From: Stenogyne calaminthoides
Taxonomy: Eukaryota; Streptophyta; Magnoliopsida; Lamiales; Lamiaceae
Direction: 5' to 3'
Assembly: GCA_037126765.1 (NCBI GenBank)
Contig: JBBCBC010000001.1
Coordinates: 34,456,804-34,520,803 of the forward strand
DNA: 64,000 nucleotides
The stretch's first letter is position 1. Every line of letters starts with the position of its first letter. This document shows, in pieces, positions 21,661 to 32,196 of the stretch. The position numbers were made by a program, and so were the translations under genes. The notes under the pieces were generated by a model that made no database searches, had not been told where the DNA came from, and worked only from the letters and a program-made list of their open reading frames with translations.

Positions 21661-23825
21661 GCAATGAGCTAGGACTTCTAGATCTTGGAGAAATGTCACC
21701 GAAAATGTTTGATGGAATGCTCTCCAGAACTAGCTGGTTAAGAGACTAACCAGATCGAGAGAAATCAGTTGAGTTTGGTATCTTAACTGATCTCAAGAGA
21801 CTGATAAGCAAAAATCGATCAGACTTACACGCTACCTGATCCAAAGGAACTGATCAGATTTTAGTTTATCAGATTTAAAGTCTATCAGTTTAAAGGAACT
21901 GATCAGATTCAAGGTTTATCAGATTGAAGGAAAATGCTCAGTTTAAAGGATTATCTGATTAAATCAATTTGGTTATAGTATTTCTTTGTGATTCGTTTTA
22001 GCTGATATTCAACAAGCAAGATTCAGAGATTAAGAGCTAAACAATCGCATAAGAAAGGTGAATTTACACAACGATGAAATAATGTAACTTTTCATTGATA
22101 AAAACCCAAGGTGAGGTTACATTATGAGTTACAAGTACAAGAAGACCCGGAGGTCAGTACATAAATGTTAACCAAAATCCTAAACCTAGAACCCTAAACC
22201 TGCATCCAAACCCAAACCCGAACTCATTAGTTAAGTGTTAATGAGGGGAAGAGAGAGAGATTTTATGAAATCTGACGCTCTCATTTTTCCCCACTTAACA
22301 GGGTGAGGGGGGAGGCTTGAAAGGTAATCCCATGCCGCAAACTGATGGACTCTCCAAGTGAAGTGAGAGCGGCATTGACAGGATTACTAAGCCAGGAGCC
22401 CTAAAAGGAGGAGTAGTAGGGCTCTCCAGCTGTTGAATGGAGCACGTGTGCCAAAGAGTTGGTCATCAGATCTCATGGGCACATGTGTCGATATTTTATA
22501 CCGACTAAGTCCGATGGTTCCGTTACGCCATCCGTGATAGACACACAAGGTGCATACGGTTAGGAGAAGTGTCTTCTCGGTTGCAATGAAGCAGATCCGC
22601 TACCGGTGGTAGAGAAGCTTTTGCAAAGAATCGTATGTGAAATCAAAGATGATGAAGAAAACAAAGAATAAGGGATGCAAAGGGTTGATTTGAGAAGATG
22701 AAACCATATAAAAGGGTGTAAAAGTGTTTGCCTTAAGTCTCACCGAAACAAGGGTTCACCAAGATACATGATTCTTACAAAGAAGATAAGTATGGTGAAT
22801 GGGTGATGTTGTGTAAAACATTGGTCCAATTTATAGAGGCCAAGCAAGGATGCAAATGCAATTTCCATTTCAAGAAGCCTATCCGAGAAATTTGCATCAA
22901 AAGGACAAATGTAGAAATCACGCGATCGATAATTGGATAAATTTACGGTTGATTGACATATCGAGAGATTCGCATTTATATTTACGCATGTCAATCACGC
23001 CTACTTAGGAATAGAAGCTACTACTCTAGACTAAGTTTTGGCGGTAACACTTATCCCAAGAATTGGCTTAATCAAAAAAGAATCGATGAGGTCAACCAAA
23101 ATCGATTACTTACGAGCATGATCGGATGAAAGAGATCTGCGAGCTTGAAACTCCAATAAATCGATATATCGGTCTATGTCGAAAATATCATTGAAGGGGG
23201 AACTTCAACCCATCAAGGAGGATCAAAAGGGAAATCGACGTATTCGAGGAAAGATCACTAAGCCCAAGTTTCAACAAATCGATGCAAATTGAGAAGATCG
23301 CTTAAAAGGATCGGTTGGGAAATTTCTAAGGCTTAGGCGGAATGATTAAGATCAACAAGTGGAATCAACATTGACAAGTAATATTGACCGATAACAACAT
23401 CACCAACCGGATACGATCTCTCTTCTCTTGTTCTTTACTTATTTATCGGATCGATTCGATATTATTTGCCTTTATCGTACCCACTATCCTTGTGACGTGT
23501 ACTCTGCAAATCATTTAATGCGGACGTGGTACATGTATTAACCGCTACTTGATCGTGCTTTTAAATCCAAAAGTTTTGTGTACGTCGCGTTTTCCCAACC
23601 CTACGATCAAAACCGCTTCACTGGAGCGCATAATCTTTTCAAAAACGATTGATCTTCAAAATCTTGTCTTATTGTACCCTCCGCCTCTATATAAGATTCA
23701 TCAAACCTTACCAGAGTTTTTCTGTTTCACAAACTTGCATTACTCTCACTGAGAAACTTCAAATTTTTTCTACGTTTCAAAACGATTTCTTAGAGTTCAA
23801 AATCTTCTCTGAAAATTTGAATCTG
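21661..23825 (+). other. non-coding spacer between pol and ORF3, probably with an unidentified insertion
   Basis: Up to about 21990 the spacer resembles the 53335-53640 region in style, being full of CTGATCAGATT-type repeats. In family S the distance from pol to ORF3 is 644 bp, but here it is about 2.28 kb, so roughly 1.6 kb is extra. The part at about 22080-23040 has a different character, with a GA microsatellite at 22250, a telomere-like AACCCTAAACC at 22191-22201 and no coding. I could not find its ends, so the insertion is not named. A TATA box lies at 23688-23695. Confidence 0.5.
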
Positions 23826-23933
23826 GTAATATTTTCTTTTAAAGCTTAATGATGAATCTTTCTTTCCGTTAAAAACATTGTTTTCAAAAGTTGTTTTTCG
23901 AATTTATGCTTCATTGCCTTTTGTTTTCCGCAG
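23688..23933 (+). promoter_or_regulatory. putative ORF3 promoter and leader intron
   Basis: TATATAAG at 23688-23695 is followed by a pyrimidine-rich leader, then a likely intron from GTAATA (23826) to TTTTCCGCAG (23933), 108 bp and T-rich as in plants. The ATG of ORF3 begins at the next base. This suggests that ORF3 is expressed from its own promoter and not as part of the gag-pol RNA. Prediction only. Confidence 0.5.
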
Positions 23934-26900
23934 ATGATGATATTGATATTGATTATGCACAAATTTAATGAGTCTATCTCACCAGTAGATGGCCACTCAT
24001 GGACTAGGAAAGATCATGTGCAACTATGCGAACCGGCAACGAAGATCTTTGAGGATAAGTTCGTTTCGATTTGGAACCACCGAGGATTCTCAATCCATGG
24101 AGGTGGAACAAATTCAAGAAGGCCGGATCGAAACATATTGTTTCGCTTTCATCGCAATCCAAAGATGCAAAGATGAAGCACTTCAATTCTTGCAGAATTT
24201 GAGTGTGGATACAGAAAAACCAGAGACGAAACCGATGTCGTAAACCAATCGAGAAGAAATCGATCGACAAATGCGTACATCACTGGCTGCTCAAATTTGC
24301 CAAAAGGCGAATCTCACCGCACACTACAGGAGAATGAGGATGAAGAAATCGAGAGAGGAGCTCTAAGAGAGGCGCATAAACATCGACAGCACGGATTCAT
24401 CGTGCCAATGCTCAAAAGAAAGTACAGATCGTTGTTTGACATTCTATCAAGAATGATCATGGGAATCTCATTTAGCCCAGATGCTCTCACATCACCAAAA
24501 TGTACAAAGATGGCAAAGAATAATTGATGGGGCTCGTAACATCAATTGGCACGGCTTCCTCGAAAGCCATCTTGCTCCAAGAACACGAAAAATTTGGAGT
24601 CAATGAATCCAGTAGTGTCTTTCTCGAAAAGAGAGTCAAGAATCTCAACAAGGTTGCGCTTATATTGAAAGACAAACCGCCAAGAGTCGAATGGAATCGT
24701 AATGGATCAAGTCCTACAATGCCTTCCTTCATCAACTTCAGCTTATATATGGGCCACCAGACGATGACAAGGAGCCCACTCCAACAAAATCCAAGAAAGG
24801 AAAGAGCAAAGAAGTCAGCCATCCACACCCGTTGCTCCACGTAAAAAAAACGAAAACGTGAAGGCCTGGAGAAGAGGCCAAAGAAAGCAAAGCAACCTAC
24901 CCCGACTCTAAAGACTAGAAGATGAGTCGAAGAAGAAAAAGCGCCGTAACGGTCAAGTTCGCAACAAAGAACAGAATCAGACAGCAAGCTTTCTCACCCG
25001 AGGGCTCGCCAAACGATCCGAGGTAGAAGCACAAACCGATAAATCTACTTCTCCTCAACCTCAAACTGATTCACCGCCGCCGACTAAAGGTCGCCGAAAG
25101 CATGTCTCTACCGCTAGTTCACCGCCATGAACTCAAACAGATATAACCGCCACTACAAAGAGAACCCATCGCAGTCGAACCAATCGCATAACTTCCGGCC
25201 GACTCAAGCACAACCGTAAGCTTCCACATCTCATCCAATGTAATCTGACAGATAATTCCCGTATCCAGATCAACAAAGACCATCACCGGAAAAATGGTCG
25301 GACTAAGAATTGAACGAGAGATTGATGAGATGTATCCACAACTGGTCGCCCATCCCGCTATCGAGAAAGAAGTCATGGAGATCCTCACCGAGAGATCTCG
25401 ATTAAAAAAGCTTCTCGGATCTTATCTTACTTGTTGAACAGATGGGTGGTGCGGATGAGTTCGCAGATTTTGACTTCGATATGAGGAAGTCCGCCAAAGT
25501 GGGATCACCAAATGAGCTCATATCGATAAAACTGCGGAAAGCTCGATCCACGGAAGTTGGAATTGCCGAAGAAGAGAAGTTGAGATCGCCAAGAAGCTCC
25601 GAAAACAGACGTCGAAATGGTGAATGCCGAGTCGCCGATGAAAGTGGAACTGGTGTTTGCAGCTTCACGACCAACCACCTGAGGCACAAACAACTGAACT
25701 CGATCAAGTGATGGATCCAATTCCTACATCTCAAATCACCACCGATCAACTTCGGAGATCGATCTTGTCTCAAAGATCTCCCGAAAGAAGAGATTGAGGA
25801 GTGCTAATCGATCGAGACAAATCGCCTCAAACAAATCAAAGCAATGAGAGATCGGTTCTCCCAATCCATGACCACCATGTTCTGCTGAGCTTACAAAATC
25901 GGGTTGATGACAAGTCAAACAGTGGATCAAAATCAATCTTCTTTTCTCGACGCCACCGAGAAAAGGCTCGAAAGTTATCGAAGAGAAATTTGACAAAATG
26001 ATTTGGACACTCTCTCGCTACAATGGAAACCGCCAAGAAAGAACTGACACAACTGCTCGAACCGACACTCAAACTTCGTGTTTATCTCGCTAATGATCTA
26101 AATCGCATTGTCGATCAACTTTGGGTCTCGACTTCCCACTCAATGCGCTTTTTGATCAAACCAAAAAGGGAAGGATCCGAGAAACCAACCGACACATCGA
26201 AAGACAAGGCCCATGGACAAAGCTCAATTGCAAGAAAGGTCGCCGCGGGTGCCGAACATCAAAATCGACCAATTATCGCACCGGAAAAGTCACCGTAAGC
26301 ATAGCCTAGTCGATATCTGGTGATAAGGAGCTAGTCAGTAAAATTGTCCAAAGAGCGATGATCAAGAAGAAAGAAGGACGGAAAAAACGGGCACAAGGCG
26401 AAGGGTTGAAACGAAGTTCAAATCAAGGGCTAAGAAAGGATTGACCGAAAATCTCGCACTGAACCTCGGTTGCCAAAGAAGAGTCGATTTAGATCATACC
26501 AAAAACTCACGACACGCCAAGAGGTTTGAGGAATGGAATAAGATCGTAAGTGAATGGCTTCTAGATGCCTTTTGTCCTTGATCTTGTTCCAAAAGAAGAA
26601 TCACCGGATGATGAGTTCCTCAACTCGGTTACGTAATAAATATCCGCACTTTCTTCAAGTATCTGGAAAATGAGGCCAAGCTTATAAATGTAAAGATATC
26701 TCGCCAAGAGTATGATCTGTTAATATACTCAAAGAAGGCAGGATGGCTCATTTGATAGATCGGCATTTGAGAGATTCTACTTTGACATCTTGAGCAAATC
26801 ACGATAATCGATCAAGTGCGGATAACCGATGTCAAATGGAAACTCTATCGATTTTCAACATTCCACAAGACCAAAGAGAAATGCCGTAAGATACAAGCCC

Positions 26901-26950
26901 AAGGAGTGAAGATTCGTAAGTCGCCTAGGGATCGTGAGCTTTTTAAATTC
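23934..26950 (+). pseudogene. ORF3, extra post-pol gene of the 12436-28679 element
   Basis: This is the counterpart of the family S ORF3 in a diverged element. Aligned stretches include EALQFLQNLSVDTEK near 24175-24220 (family S: EVIEFISNMQLDDEK) and KYRSLFDILSRMIM near 24420-24465 (family S: KYRVLLDIVSKCIM). Later parts encode Lys/Arg/Glu-rich segments, as in family S. The frame is broken throughout. I see no signal peptide or membrane segment. Product function is unknown. It may correspond to the envelope-like frames reported in Sireviruses, but nothing here shows an envelope. Confidence 0.6.
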
Positions 26951-27107
26951 AAAACTTTTCTCGATGTAACATGTAATCATCATATCTAATGAAAAGTTTA
27001 TTTTTTTCGATCCCAAGACAAAATCTCTTTGTCTTCCGACATTACTTGCTCTTTAACCGCTTCTATACTTATCAACTGTTTGGTTTCTCAAGTGTTTTGG
27101 TTTCATC

Positions 27108-27121
27108 AAAAAGGGGGAAAT
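27108..27121 (+). other. polypurine tract before LTR c
   Basis: AAAAAGGGGGAAAT lies directly before TGTTGGG, the position and form of a plus-strand primer in this group of elements. The same tract, with small changes, precedes the LTRs at 14199, 45664 and 57789. Confidence 0.85.
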
Positions 27122-28679
27122 TGTTGGGAAATTTATAGTTTTGATGAAAGTTCCAAAAACACATGTAATAGGACCAACCAGCTCGTTAATATCGATGTTT
27201 ACATTATTGCTATAGGAGACCAAAGTTGATAATGATTGTATAGAAAAAACGATGTAATAGATAGGTCACATATTGAGGGGGAACTCAATATGTAAAGGTC
27301 AGATCTGAAGAATCAGAAGAAAGCTGATATCCGACAGAGCAGAACGCTAAACCAGAACGGAAGATCAGATCGAACTGATCTAGTCAGATAACTCAGCGGA
27401 AGTCATGAAGCTCAAACCTCTATACTAGAAGATCGATGATGACTTCCGAAGATCGCACCGAAGACCTACATCGGCGAGTCGGCCGGTTGAAGCTAAGTCA
27501 ACAGCGCCGAAGACTCCATCAGTGGATCGATTCGGGATCGATCGATCACCATAAGATGAAAACTGATGTTTCATCTTATCATACGTCTGCGATCTGAACA
27601 AGATGAATACCAACCTTAGTTGGAGGAACAACACTGCAAAGCAAGGCTTCCATCCAATAAGGAAGAAACACGTATGAACAGAGCTGATACTCGCGGGATT
27701 CGATGTTGCTCTCTCAAACGGCTATAAAATACACATTCACGCTTTTCGGCCATGCCGCTCTCAAGCACGCCACATCAAGCCCGCAACTCTACCTAAAATA
27801 GCCTTCGAGATTCAAATTGCTCTCCAACGGCTCTTTGATCTCAAGGTCTATAAATATGGGATCACACTTCGAGTGACACACGGAAATGCTTGGACAAACA
27901 ACATAATCACGAAGCTCAAACTATAGTCGATTTCATACGAAGAACACAACAACAAGCTTATTTTATATTGTGTTCATCCCATAAGTTCTTAGCAAGAAAT
28001 CTTTTCATCTAGCTATCAGTCATTATATACGCAAGGAAAGATTTCATAGTTGGAACCTCAACAATCTTACCCAAACCCCAAGTTAGGATAAGTTGTTTAG
28101 CAAGATTTCACCTAGGGTTTCTAGTAATCGATTTAAGGATCGGTTGAGTGAGAACTCTTAAAACATCTGTTGGTGTCTTCGTGTTGGACTAACACACTAA
28201 TCTAAGTCCATCGGTTAAGTCGGTTAAGTTGGTGCCCTCTGTGAAAGGGAAGAGGGACGAGGGATCGGGTTTGTCCGAACCACTATAAATCTTATGTGCC
28301 TTTTATTGCTTTGATTAACCGCTCTCACATCGCACAATCTTAAAGCGCATACATATTCTAAGTAAAGATCGAGATAGCACCAAGCTTCCGATCCGACGAC
28401 CTCGATATTTCGTCATCCGATTAAAAAGATAAAACTTGGAATCTGATTTATACAAACCGGTTTTTTCACACGGGTTAAAGCTTTCTTTGTCGATTAATCG
28501 ATAGTTACCGAACTGATCCGCTTTTCCGCCTTCATAAGTTGGTTATCGACCAAATCGATTCACTCGCACTCGATCGGGCTATCTGCTCGCACACCTGATC
28601 CGCACGAAAAGTTTTTCAGAAGTCTATTCACCCCTCCCCTCTAGACTTCTGCCCTCACATAACCCGTTCGGGACCTACA
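27122..28679 (+). mobile_element. LTR c, family U (1,558 bp)
   Basis: It starts TGTTGGGAAATTTATAG and ends GGGACCTACA, followed by GACAT. Only its first bases, the GGGGGAACT motif near 27280, the GTTAAGTTGGTGCCC block near 28220 and GAACCACTATAAATC near 28277 resemble LTRs a and b. The rest is unrelated by eye. Two TATA boxes are present: TATAAAATA at 27724-27732 with CAAACGGCT before it, and TATAAATA at 27849-27856 with TCCAACGG at 27823-27830. Confidence 0.87.
27712..27856 (+). promoter_or_regulatory. LTR c double promoter
   Basis: Two AACGG-plus-TATA modules lie about 125 bp apart. The first is TCAAACGGCTA running into TATAAAATA (about 27715-27732). The second is TCCAACGG (27823-27830) and TATAAATA (27849-27856). 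Two alternative starts are possible. Confidence 0.55.
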
Positions 28680-28684
28680 GACAT

Positions 28685-29133
28685 ATTGTCAACATTTGGG
28701 AACTCGACTATATTGTTCACCGTCAACCAATCTTCGAGTGTAGTTGGGTGAGGATCCCTAACGGGGTCCAAGTTGAAAGTTCTGGGTTCGTACGCGTTGA
28801 TTTGAAGAATGTGGGATACAGAGATGACCCTTACATAATGGTCAGTCAAGCTCAACAAATTTTCTATGTCCCTGACCCAGTTAATAAGAAATGGTCCATT
28901 GTGGTTCTGTCAAACAAATTTAACAATAGTTTCCAGATTAGCAACCATGTCGATGAAGATGTTGACACAATTGATGATCCTTTTCAGAACTTCACTCATT
29001 CTGTACCATCTTTCGATGATCCTGCAAATCCACGCCCATACCAGAGAATAATTAGAGATGAGGATGAATATGGCAATCCGGATCTTGTTAACATTTATGG
29101 TCATGAACGAGAAAGGTCAACCAAAAAATGAAA
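28685..29133 (+). pseudogene. CACTA transposase C-terminal part with DUF4216
   Basis: The codon after the second GACAT copy continues the frame that ended at 12435. It encodes IVNIWELDYIVHRQPIFECS with WV, then GFVRVDLKNVGYRDDPYIM, SQAQQIFYVPDP and KKWSIVVL, which is the DUF4216 block found at the end of TNP2-type proteins. An acidic tail follows to the stop at about 29131. No stop interrupts this part. It should not be read as an independent gene, because its start was separated by the 16.2-kb insertion. Confidence 0.92.
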
Positions 29134-29244
29134 AAGAAAAACAAGTACTAAAAAGAAATGTACGATTTTATTGAATGTTGTTTCTTCTGCTATATTAAAT
29201 ATTGTTTCTTTTGCTTTATTAAATAAAGTGAACTGGATCAACAG

Positions 29245-29535
29245 GTTCCGAGGCAACGAGATAATGAACATTGTGGACATTTTGTGTGTTGCTTTATTGA
29301 AGATATAATTCGCGCTTCTCTAACGAACATTCCTCTCAATGTAAGTCAATTTATCGATTTATTTAAATTATTATTGATTGAATAAAAATTCATACTATAT
29401 TGATTGATTCGTTGTTTGCAGTTTGTCTATGAACGTGAGCTCAATTCTTACTCTAAGAAAAGACTGGAGAAATGGAAAAACGATTGGACGGGGTACCTTT
29501 ACAATCAATTCTTATATTCATACGATATTGAGTGA
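29245..29535 (+). pseudogene. Ulp1-type (C48) cysteine protease C-terminal fragment, two exons
   Basis: Ulp1 proteases remove SUMO from proteins, and such domains are often carried by plant CACTA and MULE elements. Exon 29245-29340 encodes QRDNEHCGHFVCCFIEDII, which fits the block around the catalytic Cys (Gln, Asp, then Cys-Gly). It ends at a GTAAGT donor. The intron is 29341-29421, ending TTTGCAG. The next exon (29422-29535, stop TGA) continues in phase with FVYERELNSYSKKRLEKWKN. The His and Asp of the catalytic triad would lie upstream, where I see no matching frame, so this is a fragment. Confidence 0.7.
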
Positions 29536-29880
29536 TCGTTGTTTGAAATTTTGGTAGCATGTAATTAAATTATATATTTGTGATGATATATATTTCATGT
29601 TTTTGGTGTATTGGACGTATGTTTATTTATTTCATGATGTGTTTGTTTATTTATTTGATGTTTTGGTATATATATATGTGGTATAAGTTTTGGTTTATGG
29701 TTTTATTATAGGATTTTTAATTTATGGTTTATGGTATTGGACGTATATATAAGTTTTGGTTTATAGTTTTATTATAGGATTTTTAAAATATAAATTAATA
29801 ATTAAAAAAAATATTGGACAAATGTTAATAAATCACTGTCTATCTAACATAATAAACGAAATTATAAAAAAAAATTAAGT
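29536..29880 (+). other. AT-rich 3' region of the CACTA element
   Basis: No coding. Repeated phrases TTTTGGTTTATGGTTTTATTATAGGATTTT occur twice (about 29688-29722 and 29753-29782), so a short tandem duplication is present. Confidence 0.55.
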
Positions 29881-29882
29881 TA

Positions 29883-30072
29883 GACAGCGGTTAATAAACG
29901 CTGTCCAAGCCCCCCTCTTGCAATGCGGTTGAAAACCGTTGTCCAAGCCCAACTTTTGGACAACGGTTTTTTAATAGTTGTCCAAGCTTGGGCAGCTGTT
30001 ACTTGGACAGCTGTTATAACCACTCTCTAAGGGCTTTTTTAACAGCTGTCCAAGCCCATATGTGTATTAGTG
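29883..30072 (+). repeat. CACTA subterminal palindromic repeats and right terminus
   Basis: Three near-perfect palindromes are built on GGACA(A/G)C(G/T)GTT: arms at 29883-29889 and 29899-29905, at 29934-29946 and 29956-29968 (13 bp each), and at 30002-30015 and 30041-30054 (14 bp each). CACTA transposase-binding repeats are typically clustered like this at element ends. The terminus reads TGTGTATTAGTG, that is CACTAATACACA from outside. The duplication ATT would be 30073-30075. Confidence 0.8.
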
Positions 30073-30075
30073 ATT

Positions 30076-31510
30076 TAAGTGTGGGGGTATTTGGTAAGTA
30101 GTTAATGATGCATGTTTTTAATATAATTGAGTACAATTTATTGGGCTCGTTTGTGTTAAGATTGTGTGATTAATTACTTATGTGAGTTTTAATGACTTTA
30201 TTTTGCACTTGATCGTTTCTTGTGATGTTAAGTATTTTTAGGAAATTTTGGGAAGAATATTGTTGGGCTGAAATTGTTTTGAAAGAGACCACACTGAGTA
30301 ACCCAGTGCAGGCCCAGTTCTAGAAGGCCCAGAAATGGAAGCTGCGAAAATTACTGATATATTTGGAAAAGATCGTAGGGATGAAAGTATATTTGGGAAA
30401 ATCAAGAAGAAAAGATTGTGGTTACCTATTTGGGAGATGTCGATGCTTTGACTTGGAGAATAAGCCAAGAATGTGCATTATATATATGAGAGAAGCAAAC
30501 GGCAGTTTTTGGGGAAGAGCCACACAGACGCGGCTTTTGGGAAGCAGAAGCACGGCAACTTGGGAAGATAGAAGGCAGAGGAGACCGGTGGACGTGCGGT
30601 TTTGAGAGTCGTATTTAGTTAGTAATTTTATCCCAACTCTGGGAATTTCTGAACCCGTGCTTAATTTTGATGTTTTGATTCAAGACGTTTATGATATTTG
30701 TTTTTTGGATTGTTTAATTTATCTGGTTTAAATTCTTGCGTATTGGAATTAATTAATTTAGATTGATCACCTAGGTTATAATATGTCTGTTAGTTCTAAG
30801 CACATAGTCTGTAATTGTTGTGTGTGATGACAATTGGTAACAACTAGTGGTCCACTAGGGTAAATTAATCCAAGTTCTTACGGGTCGAGCTAGCGTACCT
30901 GAGAATTTGTTTGCTCTCTATCCTAATTTGTAATGCTTCTACTAGGTTAAATCTATGGGCGTACCTAGATTGCTTAGTTAGAAAGGTTCTCTTGAAGAGG
31001 CGTCTTTCAATTGAATATAATTAAGGGATAGGAACGGAAAATCGAAGCGTTTTGATCCCCGAGGGCCATTAATTCTAAAAACAATTAGAATAAACGTTGA
31101 GGTTGATTTATCGTGTTAAGCCGGGGGATGAATGAACTGTGAATTGGGGTAATACATACCTATTATTGAATCTTTTCTTGAATAATTATCATTGCTTCAT
31201 AGTTGTTATATGTTTCTTTATTATCTGCAATTTAGTTGATAAAAATCCTTTTTGAAACCCCCCCTTTTGTGTTACGTGTTGCCTTCATAAATTCAGACAA
31301 TTAGCATAATAATTATTCCATGTTCCCTGTGGATCGATCCCTTGCTTTCCACTACTACAAGTTAGTAGGGTAGATTTGGGTAATTTTATTTGTGCACCTC
31401 GACAGTGCGGTCACCTACTTCTCTAAAAACGTCCAACGTTCCAGCCAAAAGAAGGGAAGAACAACGAAAGGTATTAACCGAACTCGATACGTAGGAAACT
31501 GTGTTTTAAC
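30076..31510 (+). mobile_element. probable Ty3/gypsy LTR or LTR-proximal sequence
   Basis: No coding region. The left part begins AAGTGTGGGGG, like the purine tract and LTR start of Tat/Athila-type elements. TATATATA at 30479-30486 could be its TATA box. The right part contains CCCTGTGGATCGATCCCTTG and AATTTTATTTGTGCACCTCG (31326-31410), phrases typical of the LTR 3' end in these elements. I could not locate exact ends or a primer site, so identity is tentative. The locus continues at 59814 once the 28.3-kb insertion is set aside. Confidence 0.4.
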
Positions 31511-31674
31511 GTTTTTGTTGGGAGATGAATTTAATAAATAAGTTTTGATTAGATCCCAAAAACCCTGAGTATGACATGTTCAGGATAATCTTGATAGAAC
31601 TGAGTCAGGTTTCAGTATAGATTGTTCAGGAAGTTATCTGCACCATGTATAGTCACCAGATATAGATCAGCTTA

Positions 31675-31980
31675 GATTCTGAAGACATCAAGACTCAAGA
31701 AGAAATCAAGACATCAAGACTCATAGAAGTAATCAAGACATCAAGACTCGTTATTGTCGAAAACACTAAGACTCAAGAAGTAATCAAGACATCAAGACTC
31801 AAGAAGTAAATCAAGACACTAAAGACTCAAGAAGTTGTCAAGACATCAAGACTCGATGAAATCAAGACATCAAGACTCAAGAAGTTGTCAAGACATCAAG
31901 ACTCAAGAAGTTGTCAAGACATCAAGACTCATTATGTCATCAAGACATCAAGATATCAAGACCCAATAGTTATCAAGACT
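31675..31980 (+). repeat. U3 minisatellite, AAGACTCAAGAAG units
   Basis: Variants of a unit of about 26 bp (GACATCAAGACTCAAGAAGT with TGTCAA) are repeated about a dozen times. The same block occurs at 45832-46150 and 57952-58270, with different unit counts, and inverted at about 33770-34060 and 6680-6930. Confidence 0.85.
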
Positions 31981-32196
31981 CAAAGAAGATATCGAAAACT
32001 CAAGATAACCTCGAATGTTCGAGGTAATTGAATAATATCTATCTGAAGACTACAAAACTGAGAATAACGCAAATATTCAGAAAAGTAGATATTGCCCAAA
32101 ACATTCATATGCAAACAAAAGGAACTAAGTCTAAGTGTTGTTTAAGGTTATCTCATTCAAAGAGATTGACCAAAAAGAGCCGTTTTTGTTTGTCTA

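Larger units (their letters stand above)
12436..28679 (+). mobile_element. three-LTR Sirevirus-like composite (T and U families), duplication GACAT
   Basis: The order is LTR a (12436-13989), a 209-bp internal domain, LTR b (14199-15708), a full gag-pol-ORF3 internal domain (15709-27121) and LTR c (27122-28679). GACAT flanks the whole unit (12431-12435 and 28680-28684). The interrupted transposase frame also shows that everything between these points is inserted. LTRs a and b belong to family T, while LTR c is clearly diverged (family U) and shares only scattered blocks with them. A normal single insertion has two identical LTRs, so the unit is a mosaic. Confidence 0.85.
7083..30072 (+). mobile_element. 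CACTA (En/Spm, TNP2-type) transposon, right part, twice interrupted
   Basis: The core consists of three coding segments (7761-9190, 11104-12435, 28685-29133) matching the TNP2 transposase in order, a Ulp1-like fragment, and a right end terminating TATTAGTG at 30072, which reads CACTAATA from outside. The three bases after it, ATT (30073-30075), would be the target duplication. The left end is not visible and may lie beyond the family S element that ends at 7082. Two retroelement insertions with 5-bp duplications split the transposase frame, and both joints are in frame once the insertions are set aside, so the CACTA element is older than both. Confidence 0.85.

Noticed and set aside
22191..22201. 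Telomeric repeat
   Set aside because: Only one or two degenerate AACCCTAAACC units occur, with no array.
24487..24987. Minus-strand frame of 166 codons
   Set aside because: It is antisense to the ORF3 remnant, whose plus-strand frame matches the family S ORF3.
27029..27229. Frame spanning the end of the internal domain and LTR c
   Set aside because: It crosses the purine tract and LTR boundary, so it cannot be a conserved gene.
30238..30605. Coding frames in the probable gypsy LTR
   Set aside because: Overlapping frames on both strands without similarity to any family; the region has LTR-type features.
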